Source: Hyphomicrobiales bacterium (GTDB lineage Bacteria; Pseudomonadota; Alphaproteobacteria; Rhizobiales; Rhizobiaceae). Taken from it: 64,000 bases of DNA. Under the pieces are notes generated by a model. The model worked only from the letters and a program-made list of their open reading frames with translations. It was not told where the DNA came from and searched no databases. The position numbers and the translations under genes are program-made. Below, one piece after another: positions 35,496 to 44,577 of the stretch (the stretch's first letter is position 1; each line of letters begins with the position of its first letter). The DNA is taken from the NCBI GenBank assembly GCA_026400435.1, contig JAPLOZ010000043.1, positions 1 to 64,000 of the forward strand, written 5' to 3'.

Positions 35496-36488
35496 TTAGT
35501 AAGTCGTCCGCCTCTCCTCGCTCGGCGGGCGGCCGAACTGCAGGCGGTAGCTCTGCGCGAAGTAGGAGTGCGAGGTAAAGCCGGTCGCGATGGCGACATC
35601 GAGGATCGGCATGTTGGTCTGGCGCAGCAGCTCTCGCGCGCGCTCCAGCCTGAGCCGCATGTAGTAGCGTCCGGGCGTCACCGTGAGGTGGCGCAGGAAC
35701 AGGCGCTCGACCTGGCGCACCGACAGGCCGGCCGACTTTGCAAGCTCGACCGCCGAATAGGGCTCGTCCAGATTGTCGGCCATCAGTTCGACGATCTTGC
35801 GCAACTTCTCCGACTTGCCGGTCAGGTCGCGCTCCGGCCCAACCCGCTGGCGGTCGCCCGCCGAGCGGATGCGCTCGTGCTGGAACTGGTTGGCGACGCC
35901 GTTGGCGATGTTGGAGCCGAAATCGCCGCGGATGATCTCCAGCATCAGGTCGATCGAGGTCGTGCCGCCGGCGCAGGTGTAGCGCTTGCGATCGATCTCA
36001 TAGACGTTGCCCGTGCAGTTGATGTCGGGAAAGCGCTCCATGAAGCCGGCGCGGTTCTCCCAGTGGATGGTGCAGCGATAGCCCTCGAGCTGGCCGGCCT
36101 CGGCGAGCAGGTAGGAACCGACCGACAGTGCGCCGAGCGTACCGCCGCGCCTGCCCCAGGTGCGCAAGGCGCCAAGCACTTTCGACTTGCCGGGGAACTC
36201 GGTCGCCAGCCCGACCGCCACGAAAAGGATGTCGACCGGCGGGATGTCGTTGACGCCGTAGTCGACCTTGAGCGGAATGCCGTTCGACGCCATGACCGCC
36301 TCGCCGTCGGGCGACACCGTTGTCCAGCCGTAGTAGTCGCGGCCGAGCAGGCGGTTGGCGGACCGGCACGCGTCGATCGCGGCGGCCAGCGAGAACATCG
36401 AAAACTTGTCGACCAAAAGGAACGCGAACTGCCGCCCGCCCTCGATCGGAGGGGGCGGCAGTTGTACGGGAAGCGGCGGCGTCGGCAT
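35496..36488 (-). CDS. GlxA-type transcriptional regulator (DJ-1/PfpI domain plus AraC HTH)
   Basis: This 330-residue regulator joins an N-terminal class I glutamine-amidotransferase-like domain (about residues 20-195) to a C-terminal AraC/XylS double helix-turn-helix (about 225-325, SAVELAKSAGLSVRQVERLF and DVAIATGFTSHSYFAQSYR). This layout is typical of GlxA/GbdR/CdhR regulators that act on choline, betaine, carnitine or arginine genes. The position of the amidotransferase nucleophile reads GALSVGSYLLA, so catalysis is unlikely and the domain probably senses a ligand. It lies 26 bases downstream of folD on the same strand. A link to one-carbon metabolism (betaine demethylation) is plausible but inferred. 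Confidence 0.87.
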   Translation of the reverse strand: MPTPPLPVQLPPPPIEGGRQFAFLLVDKFSMFSLAAAIDACRSANRLLGRDYYGWTTVSPDGEAVMASNGIPLKVDYGVNDIPPVDILFVAVGLATEFPGKSKVLGALRTWGRRGGTLGALSVGSYLLAEAGQLEGYRCTIHWENRAGFMERFPDINCTGNVYEIDRKRYTCAGGTTSIDLMLEIIRGDFGSNIANGVANQFQHERIRSAGDRQRVGPERDLTGKSEKLRKIVELMADNLDEPYSAVELAKSAGLSVRQVERLFLRHLTVTPGRYYMRLRLERARELLRQTNMPILDVAIATGFTSHSYFAQSYRLQFGRPPSEERRTTY

Positions 36489-36514
36489 GGTGCGGCCCCG
36501 ATGCGGAAGAGCGG

Positions 36515-37414
36515 TCAGAAAGTCGGGCGCTTCAGCCCCGCCTTGAGGTAAGCCGAAACGACGGTGTTGGCCATAAGCAGCGCGATGGTCATCGGGCCGA
36601 CGCCGCCTGGAACGGGCGTGATGGCGCCGGCATTCTTCGATGCCTCTTCGAATGCGACGTCGCCGACGAGGCGGTGCTTGCCTTCGCCCTTTTCCGGGGC
36701 GGGCACGCGGTTGATGCCGACGTCGATGACGGTCGCGCCCGGCTTCACCCAGTCGCCCTTGACCATTTCGGGCCGGCCGACGGCGGCGACCAGGATGTCG
36801 GCGGTGCGGGCGAGCGCCGGCAGGTCCTTGGTGCGGCTGTGCGCGATGGTCACGGTGCAGTTTGCGGCGAGCAGCAAATTGGCCATCGGCTTGCCGACGA
36901 TGTTGGACCGGCCGACGACGACCGCGGTCAGACCCGACAGATCCTTGCCGCGCACCCGCTCTATCAGGATCATCGAGCCCGCCGGAGTACAGGGAACGAA
37001 CGCCGTCTCCAACTCGCCGGTGCCGAGCTTGCCTACGTTGACGAAATGGAAGCCGTCGACATACTTCTCGGGCGCAATCGTTTGGATCACCTTGCCGGCA
37101 TCGATGTGACCAGGCAACGGAAGCTGCACCAGGATGCCGTCGATCGAAGTGTCGGCGTTGAGTCTAGCGATGAGGCTCAGCAGATCCGCCTCGGCCGTGT
37201 CGGCGGGCAGTGTGTGCTGAACGGACACAAAGCCGCATTCCTTGGCCTTCTTGCCCTTGGAAGAGACATAGACCTGGCTGGCCGGGTCCTCGCCGACTAT
37301 GACCACCGCGAGGCCCGGAGCGGCGTGGCCCATCGCGACGATATCTGCGGAAAGGCCCTTTACCCTGGCCACCACGTCTTCCGCCACCGCCTTGCCGTCG
37401 ATGATTTCAGCCAT
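36515..37414 (-). CDS. folD: Methylenetetrahydrofolate dehydrogenase / methenyltetrahydrofolate cyclohydrolase
   Basis: This 299-residue bifunctional enzyme interconverts 5,10-methylene-, 5,10-methenyl- and 10-formyl-tetrahydrofolate in the cytoplasm. Present are [13 protein letters not shown] with the catalytic lysine, [26 protein letters not shown] for the NADP site and [18 protein letters not shown]. Length is normal. The ATG is preceded by GAGGG. It is divergent from proC and followed by the GlxA-type regulator. Confidence 0.96.
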   Translation of the reverse strand: MAEIIDGKAVAEDVVARVKGLSADIVAMGHAAPGLAVVIVGEDPASQVYVSSKGKKAKECGFVSVQHTLPADTAEADLLSLIARLNADTSIDGILVQLPLPGHIDAGKVIQTIAPEKYVDGFHFVNVGKLGTGELETAFVPCTPAGSMILIERVRGKDLSGLTAVVVGRSNIVGKPMANLLLAANCTVTIAHSRTKDLPALARTADILVAAVGRPEMVKGDWVKPGATVIDVGINRVPAPEKGEGKHRLVGDVAFEEASKNAGAITPVPGGVGPMTIALLMANTVVSAYLKAGLKRPTF

Positions 37415-37603
37415 TGCACCCTCTGTCTGTCAGCATGCCACGGCATAGTGCCGAATATCACGGGCGGCAATCGGCCTTTGCGGCGTGCCATGCCGCGAAA
37501 CCGAAAGCGCCTTGCGCAGCGACCGTGCTGGACGCCAGTCCCGACAGTGCTAAAAGCGGGTAAAGTCTCAGGGTCTCGGGATTTTGCTGCGAGGGAGGGT
37601 GAC

Positions 37604-38416
37604 ATGACGATCCGGGTGCTGCTCGTCGGCTGCGGCAATATGGGATACGCCATGCTTTCTGGCTGGCTGGGTTCGGGAAAGCTCGCGGCCTCCGAAACGC
37701 TGGTCGTCGAACCGAACGAGGATTTGAGGCACCGCGCTGCACGGCTGGGCAGCGCGGTTGCGGCATCGAACGCCGAGCTTCCGGCTTCGCTGGCTCCCGA
37801 ACTCATCGTCATCGCCGTCAAGCCGCAGGTCATCCGCGACGTTGTCGCCGGCTATACCGCCTTTGCAGAAAATTCGACCTTCGTCAGCATAGCGGCCGGC
37901 ACCAGTGTCGCGACCTTCACGGAGATCCTGGGGCCTAGCGCAGCGATCATCCGGTGCATGCCCAATACGCCCGCTGCCATCGGCAAGGGCATGATGGTCG
38001 TATTCTGCAATCCCAAAGTCGCGGAGAAGTCCAGGCTCTTCGTCAATGACCTCCTGTCGGCCAGCGGCGAGGTCGCGGCGATCGACAACGAGGGGCTCAT
38101 GGATGCGGTGACCGCCGTGTCGGGCTCCGGCCCGGCTTACATCTTTCATTTCATCGAATGCCTGACCTTTGCCGCCGAGAAGGCAGGCCTGCCCGCCGAA
38201 ATCGCAAAGCTTCTCGCCATGCAGACCGTCTATGGATCGGCCTCGCTTGCCGCCGAAAGCCGGGAGGAACCTGCCGTGCTGCGCAAACAGGTAACGAGCC
38301 CCAACGGCACGACGGCCGCCGCGCTCAAGGTTCTGATGGGCGACGACCGGATGAGAAACCTTATCGCCGATGCCGTCGCGGCGGCGCGCACCAGAAGCGT
38401 CGAACTCGGCAAATAG
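37604..38416 (+). CDS. proC: Pyrroline-5-carboxylate reductase
   Basis: This 270-residue enzyme makes the last step of proline synthesis, reducing 1-pyrroline-5-carboxylate with NAD(P)H. The Rossmann motif is GCGNMGYAMLSG at residues 9-20. RCMPNTPAAIGKGM and the C-terminal VTAVSGSGPAY plus KQVTSPNGTTAAAL signature are intact. The ATG has GGAGGG upstream, and no longer start is needed. It is followed by a 222-base gap before the acyl carrier protein gene; the polysaccharide island starts there. Confidence 0.95.
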   Translation: MTIRVLLVGCGNMGYAMLSGWLGSGKLAASETLVVEPNEDLRHRAARLGSAVAASNAELPASLAPELIVIAVKPQVIRDVVAGYTAFAENSTFVSIAAGTSVATFTEILGPSAAIIRCMPNTPAAIGKGMMVVFCNPKVAEKSRLFVNDLLSASGEVAAIDNEGLMDAVTAVSGSGPAYIFHFIECLTFAAEKAGLPAEIAKLLAMQTVYGSASLAAESREEPAVLRKQVTSPNGTTAAALKVLMGDDRMRNLIADAVAAARTRSVELGK

Positions 38417-38638
38417 GGACTTTCCTCTCGCAGGGCGGCGTCCGGCAGGGTCACGGTGCTGATCGGAGCACAGGGGCGCCAGGGTTGAGGCACAAGCGGC
38501 GATCCGGCGCCGCGCGCTTGTCGACCCAAGTTTACCATTTGCTTTAAGCACACCTTATGAAATGCCATCTATCAAGTACCAAAAGCACCTGAAAAGCGCC
38601 AATATAGCGTCGTTTCCGGCAATTTGGGAAAACTCAGC

Positions 38639-38890
38639 ATGAACTCTACCGTTCGGGGATTGATCGCCAAACATGGCGGTCTGCCGGTATCTGTCGAAAC
38701 ACTGGCCGACGATGCCGATCTCTACGAAGCCGGCCTGTCTTCGTTTGCCTCGGTTCAGCTGATGCTGGCGCTCGAGGATGCGTTCGATGTCGAATTCCCC
38801 GAAAACCTCCTGAACCGAAAATCCTTCGCATCGATAGCGGCCATCACCGCCGCCGTTGGATCGCTGGTTTCCGACGCGCAGGTGGCCTGA
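38639..38890 (+). CDS. Acyl carrier protein of an amino acid:carrier-protein ligase cluster
   Basis: This 83-residue carrier protein has the ACP four-helix pattern. The attachment site for 4'-phosphopantetheine is Ser35 in AGLSSFASVQLMLALEDAFD, where the common D-S-L reads S-S-F. It is acidic around helix 2 as expected. It starts at ATG 38639 (TTG at 38624 in frame is an alternative) and its stop overlaps the next start by one base (TGATG). Directly downstream lie an acyl-CoA-dehydrogenase-like flavoprotein and an amino acid:carrier-protein ligase. This ACP is therefore the likely partner that receives the amino acid as a thioester. It is not the fatty-acid AcpP, judging by context. Confidence 0.9.
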   Translation: MNSTVRGLIAKHGGLPVSVETLADDADLYEAGLSSFASVQLMLALEDAFDVEFPENLLNRKSFASIAAITAAVGSLVSDAQVA

Positions 38891-40071
38891 TGAACAAGAT
38901 TTCCTCAATCGAGGCCATGAGCCTTGCCGAACGCGTCCGGCGCGTTGCGGCTGTTGCCGCGGAATTCGCCGATCAGGCCGATCAGCAGGGCAGATTTCCG
39001 AGGGAAGGCATGGATGCTGCCAGGGCCGAGCGGCTGATGGGAATTCACATTCCCATCGAAAGTGGCGGCGAAGGCGCAACGATGAGCGAGGTTGCCGAGG
39101 TTTGCTCGATCCTGGGCCAGGCCTGCGCGGCGACCGCGATGACCTACGCCATGCACCAGATCCAGATCGCAAGCCTGACCGATCATGCAGCGGAAAGCGC
39201 ATGGCATCGGACATTCCTGAAGCGGATCTGCGACGAGCAGCTTCTGATCGCATCGGCGACCAGCGAAGCCGGCATCGGCGGCAATTTGCGCAATTCGATC
39301 TGCGCGATCGAGGTCGAGGGCGATATCGCGCGCCTCGAAAAGGATGCGACAGTCATTTCCTATGGCGCCCACGCCGACGCCATCCTGGTCACCTCCCGGC
39401 GCAACGCGAACGCACCGCATTCCGACCAGGTCGCGACGGTGTTTACAAAAGACCAGTATACGCTCGAGAGAACCTCGACGTGGGATACGCTGGGCATGCG
39501 CGGCACCTGCTCGGACGGCTATCTGTTTCGCGGCGAGGCGCCCAAGAATCAGATTTTGCCCAAGCCTTTCGCGGAAATCGCAGCGCAATCCATGCTCGCT
39601 GTCTCGCACTTGCTGTGGGGCGCGCTGTGGTTCGGAATTGCCGCCGACGCGGTTAGCCGCGCGCAGGCATTCGTGCGTGCCGCCGCCCGCAAATCGCCGG
39701 GTCAGACACCTCCCGGCGCACTCCGTCTCGCGGAGGCATCCAGCCTGTTGCAATTGGTGAAGTCGAATGTCGTAGCGGGCCTCCAGCAATTCGAGACCAG
39801 CGCCGGGGACCCGGACGCCTTGTCCGCGATGGGTTTTGCGGTGGCTATGAACAACATCAAGATCGGCACCTCGCAGACGATCCTGACCATCATCAACCAC
39901 TGCATGCTGATTTGCGGTATCTACGGCTACAAGAACGGGACGCCCTACAGCCTCGGCCGGCATCTGCGCGATGCCCATTCGGCACAGTTGATGATCTCAA
40001 ACGACCGAATTCTCGGCAACACATCGACGATGCTGCTGGTGCAAAAGCAAGAAACAAGCCTCTTGGGGTAA
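38890..40071 (+). CDS. Acyl-CoA dehydrogenase-like flavoprotein, lacking the usual catalytic Glu
   Basis: This 393-residue protein has the acyl-CoA dehydrogenase fold: helical N-terminus, middle beta domain with SATSEAGIGGN and TWDTLGMRGTCSDG, and C-terminal helical FAD part ending in GRHLRDAHSAQLMISNDRIL. By eye, the position of the medium-chain enzyme's catalytic glutamate (Y-E-G-T) reads M-I-S-N, so classic alpha-beta dehydrogenation of acyl-CoA is uncertain. Related flavoproteins oxidise prolyl groups on carrier proteins. It sits between the ACP (1-base overlap) and the amino acid:carrier-protein ligase (3-base gap), so its substrate is probably the aminoacyl-ACP. That is inference. Confidence 0.85.
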   Translation: MNKISSIEAMSLAERVRRVAAVAAEFADQADQQGRFPREGMDAARAERLMGIHIPIESGGEGATMSEVAEVCSILGQACAATAMTYAMHQIQIASLTDHAAESAWHRTFLKRICDEQLLIASATSEAGIGGNLRNSICAIEVEGDIARLEKDATVISYGAHADAILVTSRRNANAPHSDQVATVFTKDQYTLERTSTWDTLGMRGTCSDGYLFRGEAPKNQILPKPFAEIAAQSMLAVSHLLWGALWFGIAADAVSRAQAFVRAAARKSPGQTPPGALRLAEASSLLQLVKSNVVAGLQQFETSAGDPDALSAMGFAVAMNNIKIGTSQTILTIINHCMLICGIYGYKNGTPYSLGRHLRDAHSAQLMISNDRILGNTSTMLLVQKQETSLLG

Positions 40072-40074
40072 GTC

Positions 40075-40983
40075 ATGGACAAGCAGATCTCATTTCTCGA
40101 CCAGCTCTTCGATCGGGGTATCCTGTACGACAGCGCCGTTGACGGACTTTATGCCCGCAGCGGCATTTTCGAGGACGTGATCGCCCGCTTCGAGGATCTC
40201 GCGAAATCCTTCGGCAAGGACGAAACCAGCGAAGCGATGGTTTTTCCGCCGGGCCTCCCGATGAAGGATTTCGAGACCAGCGGCTACATGAAGAATTTCC
40301 CGCAGCTGGCAGGTACCGTACACGCCTTTTGCGGCAACGATCATGATCATGCGGGTCTGCTGCAATGCCTGGCTTCCGGCGAAGACTGGACCAAGAACCA
40401 GAAGGCAACGGATATCGCCCTGACACCGGCGGCCTGCTACCCCCTCTATCCGATCCTCGCCCGACGCGGCCCGCTGCCGGCGACCGGCGCCTATGTGGCG
40501 CTTCAGTCCTACTGCTACCGCCACGAGCCATCGCGCGAACCGACCCGCATGCAGATGTTCCGGCAGCGCGAATTCGTGCGGGTGGGCAACAGCGAGCAGG
40601 CGATCGAATTCCGCGAAACGTGGAAGAAGCGCGGCCAGGAGATCATGAAGCTGCTCCAGTTGCCCTGCCATGTCGAAGTGGCGAACGACCCGTTTTTCGG
40701 CCGGGCCGGCAAGATAATGGGGTCAAGCCAGCGCGAACAGGAGCTGAAATTCGAGCTGGTCGTGCCGATAAATTCCGAGGCGAGCCCGACTGCGTGCATG
40801 AGCTTCAACTATCACATGGACAATTTCGGCAAAGCCTGGAACATCCGCCAGGCGGACGGTTCGCACGCCTACACAGCCTGCGTCGGCTTCGGACTGGAGC
40901 GGATCGCGCTGGCGCTGTTCCGCCATCATGGCCTTGAGACGGAAAACTGGCCCACGAACGTGCGCAAGGTTCTCTGGGGCTGA
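40075..40983 (+). CDS. Amino acid:[carrier protein] ligase (truncated seryl-tRNA synthetase homologue)
   Basis: This 302-residue class II aminoacyl-tRNA synthetase-like enzyme lacks a tRNA-binding arm. Motif 2 is YRHEPSREPTRMQMFRQREF and motif 3 is GFGLERIALALF. Cys121, Glu166 and Cys269 fit the Cys-Glu-Cys zinc set known from the Bradyrhizobium Bll0957-type ligases, with a constant offset of ten residues from the numbering I recall. Such enzymes activate glycine or alanine with ATP and load it on the phosphopantetheine of a dedicated carrier protein, not on tRNA. The ACP two genes upstream is the evident acceptor. The ATG follows the flavoprotein stop by three bases. Confidence 0.93.
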   Translation: MDKQISFLDQLFDRGILYDSAVDGLYARSGIFEDVIARFEDLAKSFGKDETSEAMVFPPGLPMKDFETSGYMKNFPQLAGTVHAFCGNDHDHAGLLQCLASGEDWTKNQKATDIALTPAACYPLYPILARRGPLPATGAYVALQSYCYRHEPSREPTRMQMFRQREFVRVGNSEQAIEFRETWKKRGQEIMKLLQLPCHVEVANDPFFGRAGKIMGSSQREQELKFELVVPINSEASPTACMSFNYHMDNFGKAWNIRQADGSHAYTACVGFGLERIALALFRHHGLETENWPTNVRKVLWG

Positions 40984-41005
40984 GACATTGCTGACACGAG
41001 CCGCC

Positions 41006-42001
41006 ATGCCCGCCATTTTCCCGAAGCTGGATCCGACTGCCTACACGCGGCATCCACTGCACATGGCAACGCGCGACTGGCCGGAGACCAACTGCTACCT
41101 CGACGTCTGGATCGAGGTTCTCCCGGCGCTCGGCCTGCCGCCGGAAGCTTGCCTCGGCTTTGCGGTGACGCAGGATTTCGAGGGCGACCAGTTCACCTTC
41201 TTCAAGGTTCCGCTGGAGGATCTTGAGAGCTTGTTTGGACTGCGCGTCACCGAGCTGGCGATCTACGACCGGGTCGAGAACCACATCGCGGAACAGATCC
41301 GACGCCAGCGCCTGTCGCTGGTCGAAGTCGACAGCTACTATCTGCCGGATACGCAGGGCACGTCGTACCATACCGGGCATGGCAAGACGACGGTCGCCGT
41401 CAACCGGATCGACATCCAGGCCCGGTCAATGGACTATTTCCACGGCCTTGGCCTGCATCGCCTGACGGGCGAGGACTTCGAAGGCCTATTCCACATGAAT
41501 GCTGCCGAGGGCGCGCTGCCACTCCTGCCCTACACCGAATTCGTCAAGTTTCCCGACAAGCTGCCCAACATGAAACAGATCGTCGCTGGGGCGGAAGACC
41601 TGCTGCGCCGTCACATGGCGCGGCGGCCGGAGCGCAACCCGGTGCGCGCCTTCGCCGTGGAGTTTCCGGGCCAGGTTGAGGCAATCGCGCAACGTCCATT
41701 CGGCTTCTTCCATCTCTACGCCTTCAATACGCTGCGCCAGCTCGGGGCGAATTTCGAGCTGCTTTCCAGCCATCTCGAATGGCTCGCCGCCAATGGCCAC
41801 CCCGGCCTGGAGGCCGGTGTTGAGAATGCCCGAAAGATATCCTCGACCTGCAAGGTCGTGCAGTTCCAGCTTGCCCGCGCCGTCATGCGCAAGAGCTTCG
41901 ACAAGCTGGGGCCTGCCCTTGAACCGGCCGCCGAGGCATGGGACGTATTGATGGCGGGACTAGACAAGAACCTCGACCGTTCCCGGTCGAAGGCGGCTTG
42001 A
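41006..42001 (+). CDS. DUF1839 family protein
   Basis: This protein of about 331 residues contains the DUF1839 hallmarks: ETNCYLDVWIEVLPALGLPP, DFEGDQFTFFKVP, VEVDSYYLPDTQGTSYHTGH with KTTVAVNRID, and YFHGLGLHRLTGEDFEGLF. The function of the family is unknown. Conserved Asp, Cys and His residues (NCYLD, DSYYLPDT, HTGHGK) suggest an enzyme. In other genomes I associate this family with amino acid:carrier-protein ligase genes, and here it directly follows one by 22 bases. It may transfer or process the aminoacyl-ACP product. The start could instead be TTG at 40988. Confidence 0.85.
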   Translation: MPAIFPKLDPTAYTRHPLHMATRDWPETNCYLDVWIEVLPALGLPPEACLGFAVTQDFEGDQFTFFKVPLEDLESLFGLRVTELAIYDRVENHIAEQIRRQRLSLVEVDSYYLPDTQGTSYHTGHGKTTVAVNRIDIQARSMDYFHGLGLHRLTGEDFEGLFHMNAAEGALPLLPYTEFVKFPDKLPNMKQIVAGAEDLLRRHMARRPERNPVRAFAVEFPGQVEAIAQRPFGFFHLYAFNTLRQLGANFELLSSHLEWLAANGHPGLEAGVENARKISSTCKVVQFQLARAVMRKSFDKLGPALEPAAEAWDVLMAGLDKNLDRSRSKAA

Positions 42002-42029
42002 CCACATATTTTTTCGGACTGGACAGGCC

Positions 42030-44519
42030 ATGACCCGTCGCATTGCGGCCTCCGGCGACCGAATCCCGTGCCTGGAAACAGGCTGGCGCATGGCGATGAC
42101 GCAAGCCAACGCCGTCGCCGAACCCGCCGGTCTTTCCGCCCTCTCCGACTGGATACCTGCAAGGGTTCCGGGCACCGCCGCCTTCGCGCTCGCCGAGGCC
42201 GGCCTGTTCAGCGCCGAAGCCCCGACGCCGCTGCATGACAAGGATATCTGGTACGTCGCCGATATCAGCGTCGAGGCGCCCGGCGAGCGCCTGCTCGTCC
42301 TGGAGGGGCTCGCAACCATCGCCGAGATCTACTGGAACGGCCGCAAGATCCTCGACAGCGTGAACATGTTCCTTCGACACGAGGCCCGGGTCAGCGCGAA
42401 AGCGGACAATTTGCTCGCGATCTGTTTCCGTGCGCTCGGCCCACATCTGGACAAGAAAGGCCCGCGCGCGCGGTGGCGGCCGCAACTGGCGACTTCCCAG
42501 GGATTGCGGCTCGTGCGCACGACATTGCTCGGACACATGCCGGGCTGGTGTCCCGAGGTCCACGCGGTTGGCCCGTGGCGACCGGTCTCGCTGGTGACCC
42601 CGGATGAGTACGCCCTCACGGTGGAGAAGATGTCGTCGGTCCTCGATGGCGACAGCACCGGCGTGCTTTCGGTTGCGTTCGCATTGAGGGGTTCGACAGG
42701 CATTCCGACGCTGCGCTGCGGGTCACATAGCGCGGCTGCGGTACAGCGGGGCGACGGCGGCTGGACTGCGGAAATCCGCATCGCCGACGTCGAACCGTGG
42801 TGGCCGCGCACGCATGGCGAACCGACACTGCATCAGATCACGGTTGAGGCGGATGGCTCGACCTTCGACCTGGGAAAGACAGGATTTCGCCGCATCGAGA
42901 TCAATCGCGGTCCGGACGGCAAGGGATTCGGCCTGCGGGTCAACGGCATCGATGTGTTCAGCCGCGGCGCGGTATGGACGAATGCGGATATCGTACGGCT
43001 GCCGGGCGACCGGGAGAGTTACCGTCCGTGGCTTGAATTGGCCGCCAATGCCGGCATGAACATGCTGCGCATCGGCGGCACCATGACGTATGAAAGCCCG
43101 GCATTTTTCGAGCTTTGCGATGAGCTCGGCCTGATGGTGTGGCAGGACTTCCAGTTCGCCAATTATGACTATCCGGTCGCTGACGAGGCGTTTGTCGCCT
43201 CGGCGCGCGCGGAGGCCATCCAGTTTCTGGAGGGCGTCGCCGCCAGCCCCTCGCTCGCTGTCCTGTGCGGCGGCAGCGAGATGTACCAGCAGGCCGCGAT
43301 GCTCGGCCTGCCGGAGGAGCGCTGGAAAGGCCGTCTGACCGAGGAAATCCTTGCTGGCATATGTGCTGAAATGCGGCCCGACGTGCCCTATGTCGCCAAC
43401 TCTCCCTGCGGCGGCGCGATGCCGTTCTCGCCGAACGAAGGCGTCGGGCATTATTACGGTGTCGGCGCCTACCGCCGCCCGCTGGAGGACGCGCGCCGCG
43501 CCGGTGTGCGCTTCGCCGGCGAATGCCTGGCCTTTTCCAACGTGCCGCAGCAGCCCACGCTCGACCGCCACCTGCCGGTGATGCCGGTTCACGATCCGCG
43601 CTGGAAGGAGCGCGTGCCGCGCGACCGGGGCGTCGGCTGGGATTTCGAGGACGTGCGGGACCATTACTTCAAGGCTTTCCATGGGCTCGACCCGATTGAA
43701 GTGCGCTACGGCAATCCGGCGCGCTATCTCGACCTGTCGCGTACCGTCTCGGGCGACGCGATGGAGGCAACCTATGCCGAGTGGCGGCGGGCCGCCTCGT
43801 CCTGCGCGGGCGCTCTGGTCTTCACCTACCAGGACCTGTTGCCCGGTGCGGGCTGGGGCGTCGTCGATCCCGACGGCGAGCCCAAGCCGGCATTCTACGC
43901 GCTGAAACGCGCGTTCCGCCCGGTTCAGATCATGCTCACCGACGAGGGAACCAACGGGCTTGCAGTGCACGCGATCAATGAAACCGGCTCGGCGTCGGAC
44001 GTGACGCTTACCATCGCGTGCCTGCGCGATGGTGCGACGCCGGTTGTCTCCGGTCGCCGCGACCTGACTCTGTCGCCACGCGCCAACATCGAGATCGCCG
44101 CGACCGACTTGTTCGGCGCGTTTTTCGACACGAACTATGCCTACCGCTTCGGCCCCCTCGCCCATGACGTAACCGTGGCACGTCTGATCGACGCTGGCAC
44201 AGGCGCGGTGATCGCCGACGCCTATCACTTCCCGGCCGGTTACCCGAAAGGTCTGGCGCCGCCGACCATCGAGGCGGTTGCGGAGCGCGACAAGACGGGC
44301 GAATGGTGGCTGACGCTCACCACCAACCGATTCGCCCAGTCGATGCACATCATCGATGACAACTTCCGTGCTGACGACGACTGGTTCCATCTGGCGCCGG
44401 GCGCGGAAAAACGCCTCCGGCTGATCCGGCGTGACGCGTCGAAGGACGAGGTTTCGCCTGACGGAATCATCGCGCAATTGAATGCAACAAGCCGGGTCGC
44501 CTACAAACATGAGCGATAA
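42030..44519 (+). CDS. Glycoside hydrolase family 2-type (beta-mannosidase-like) protein
   Basis: This 829-residue cytoplasmic protein follows the GH2 order: sugar-binding jelly roll (about residues 35-180), immunoglobulin-like domain (about 190-290), TIM barrel (about 295-600) and C-terminal beta domains. The candidate acid/base is Glu417 in VLCGGSEMYQ, the candidate nucleophile Glu498 in FAGECLAFSN. Its closest resemblance is to beta-mannosidase-like family members. No signal peptide is seen, so it works in the cytoplasm, which is odd for a degradative glycosidase and suggests trimming or synthesis of a precursor. It follows the DUF1839 gene by 28 bases in the same unit. Confidence 0.83.
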   Translation: MTRRIAASGDRIPCLETGWRMAMTQANAVAEPAGLSALSDWIPARVPGTAAFALAEAGLFSAEAPTPLHDKDIWYVADISVEAPGERLLVLEGLATIAEIYWNGRKILDSVNMFLRHEARVSAKADNLLAICFRALGPHLDKKGPRARWRPQLATSQGLRLVRTTLLGHMPGWCPEVHAVGPWRPVSLVTPDEYALTVEKMSSVLDGDSTGVLSVAFALRGSTGIPTLRCGSHSAAAVQRGDGGWTAEIRIADVEPWWPRTHGEPTLHQITVEADGSTFDLGKTGFRRIEINRGPDGKGFGLRVNGIDVFSRGAVWTNADIVRLPGDRESYRPWLELAANAGMNMLRIGGTMTYESPAFFELCDELGLMVWQDFQFANYDYPVADEAFVASARAEAIQFLEGVAASPSLAVLCGGSEMYQQAAMLGLPEERWKGRLTEEILAGICAEMRPDVPYVANSPCGGAMPFSPNEGVGHYYGVGAYRRPLEDARRAGVRFAGECLAFSNVPQQPTLDRHLPVMPVHDPRWKERVPRDRGVGWDFEDVRDHYFKAFHGLDPIEVRYGNPARYLDLSRTVSGDAMEATYAEWRRAASSCAGALVFTYQDLLPGAGWGVVDPDGEPKPAFYALKRAFRPVQIMLTDEGTNGLAVHAINETGSASDVTLTIACLRDGATPVVSGRRDLTLSPRANIEIAATDLFGAFFDTNYAYRFGPLAHDVTVARLIDAGTGAVIADAYHFPAGYPKGLAPPTIEAVAERDKTGEWWLTLTTNRFAQSMHIIDDNFRADDDWFHLAPGAEKRLRLIRRDASKDEVSPDGIIAQLNATSRVAYKHER

Positions 44520-44577
44520 CCAGTCTCGGAAACACGAAATGACCAGTTGCAGCGGCACGGCGCGGCAGGGTGTTACG

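Noticed and set aside
38639-38890. Housekeeping fatty-acid ACP (AcpP)
   Set aside because: The S-S-F site in place of D-S-L and the direct linkage to an amino acid:carrier-protein ligase point to a dedicated carrier protein.
40075-40983. Seryl-tRNA synthetase
   Set aside because: At 302 residues it has the catalytic core without the N-terminal tRNA-binding coiled coil and carries the Cys-Glu-Cys zinc set of carrier-protein ligases.
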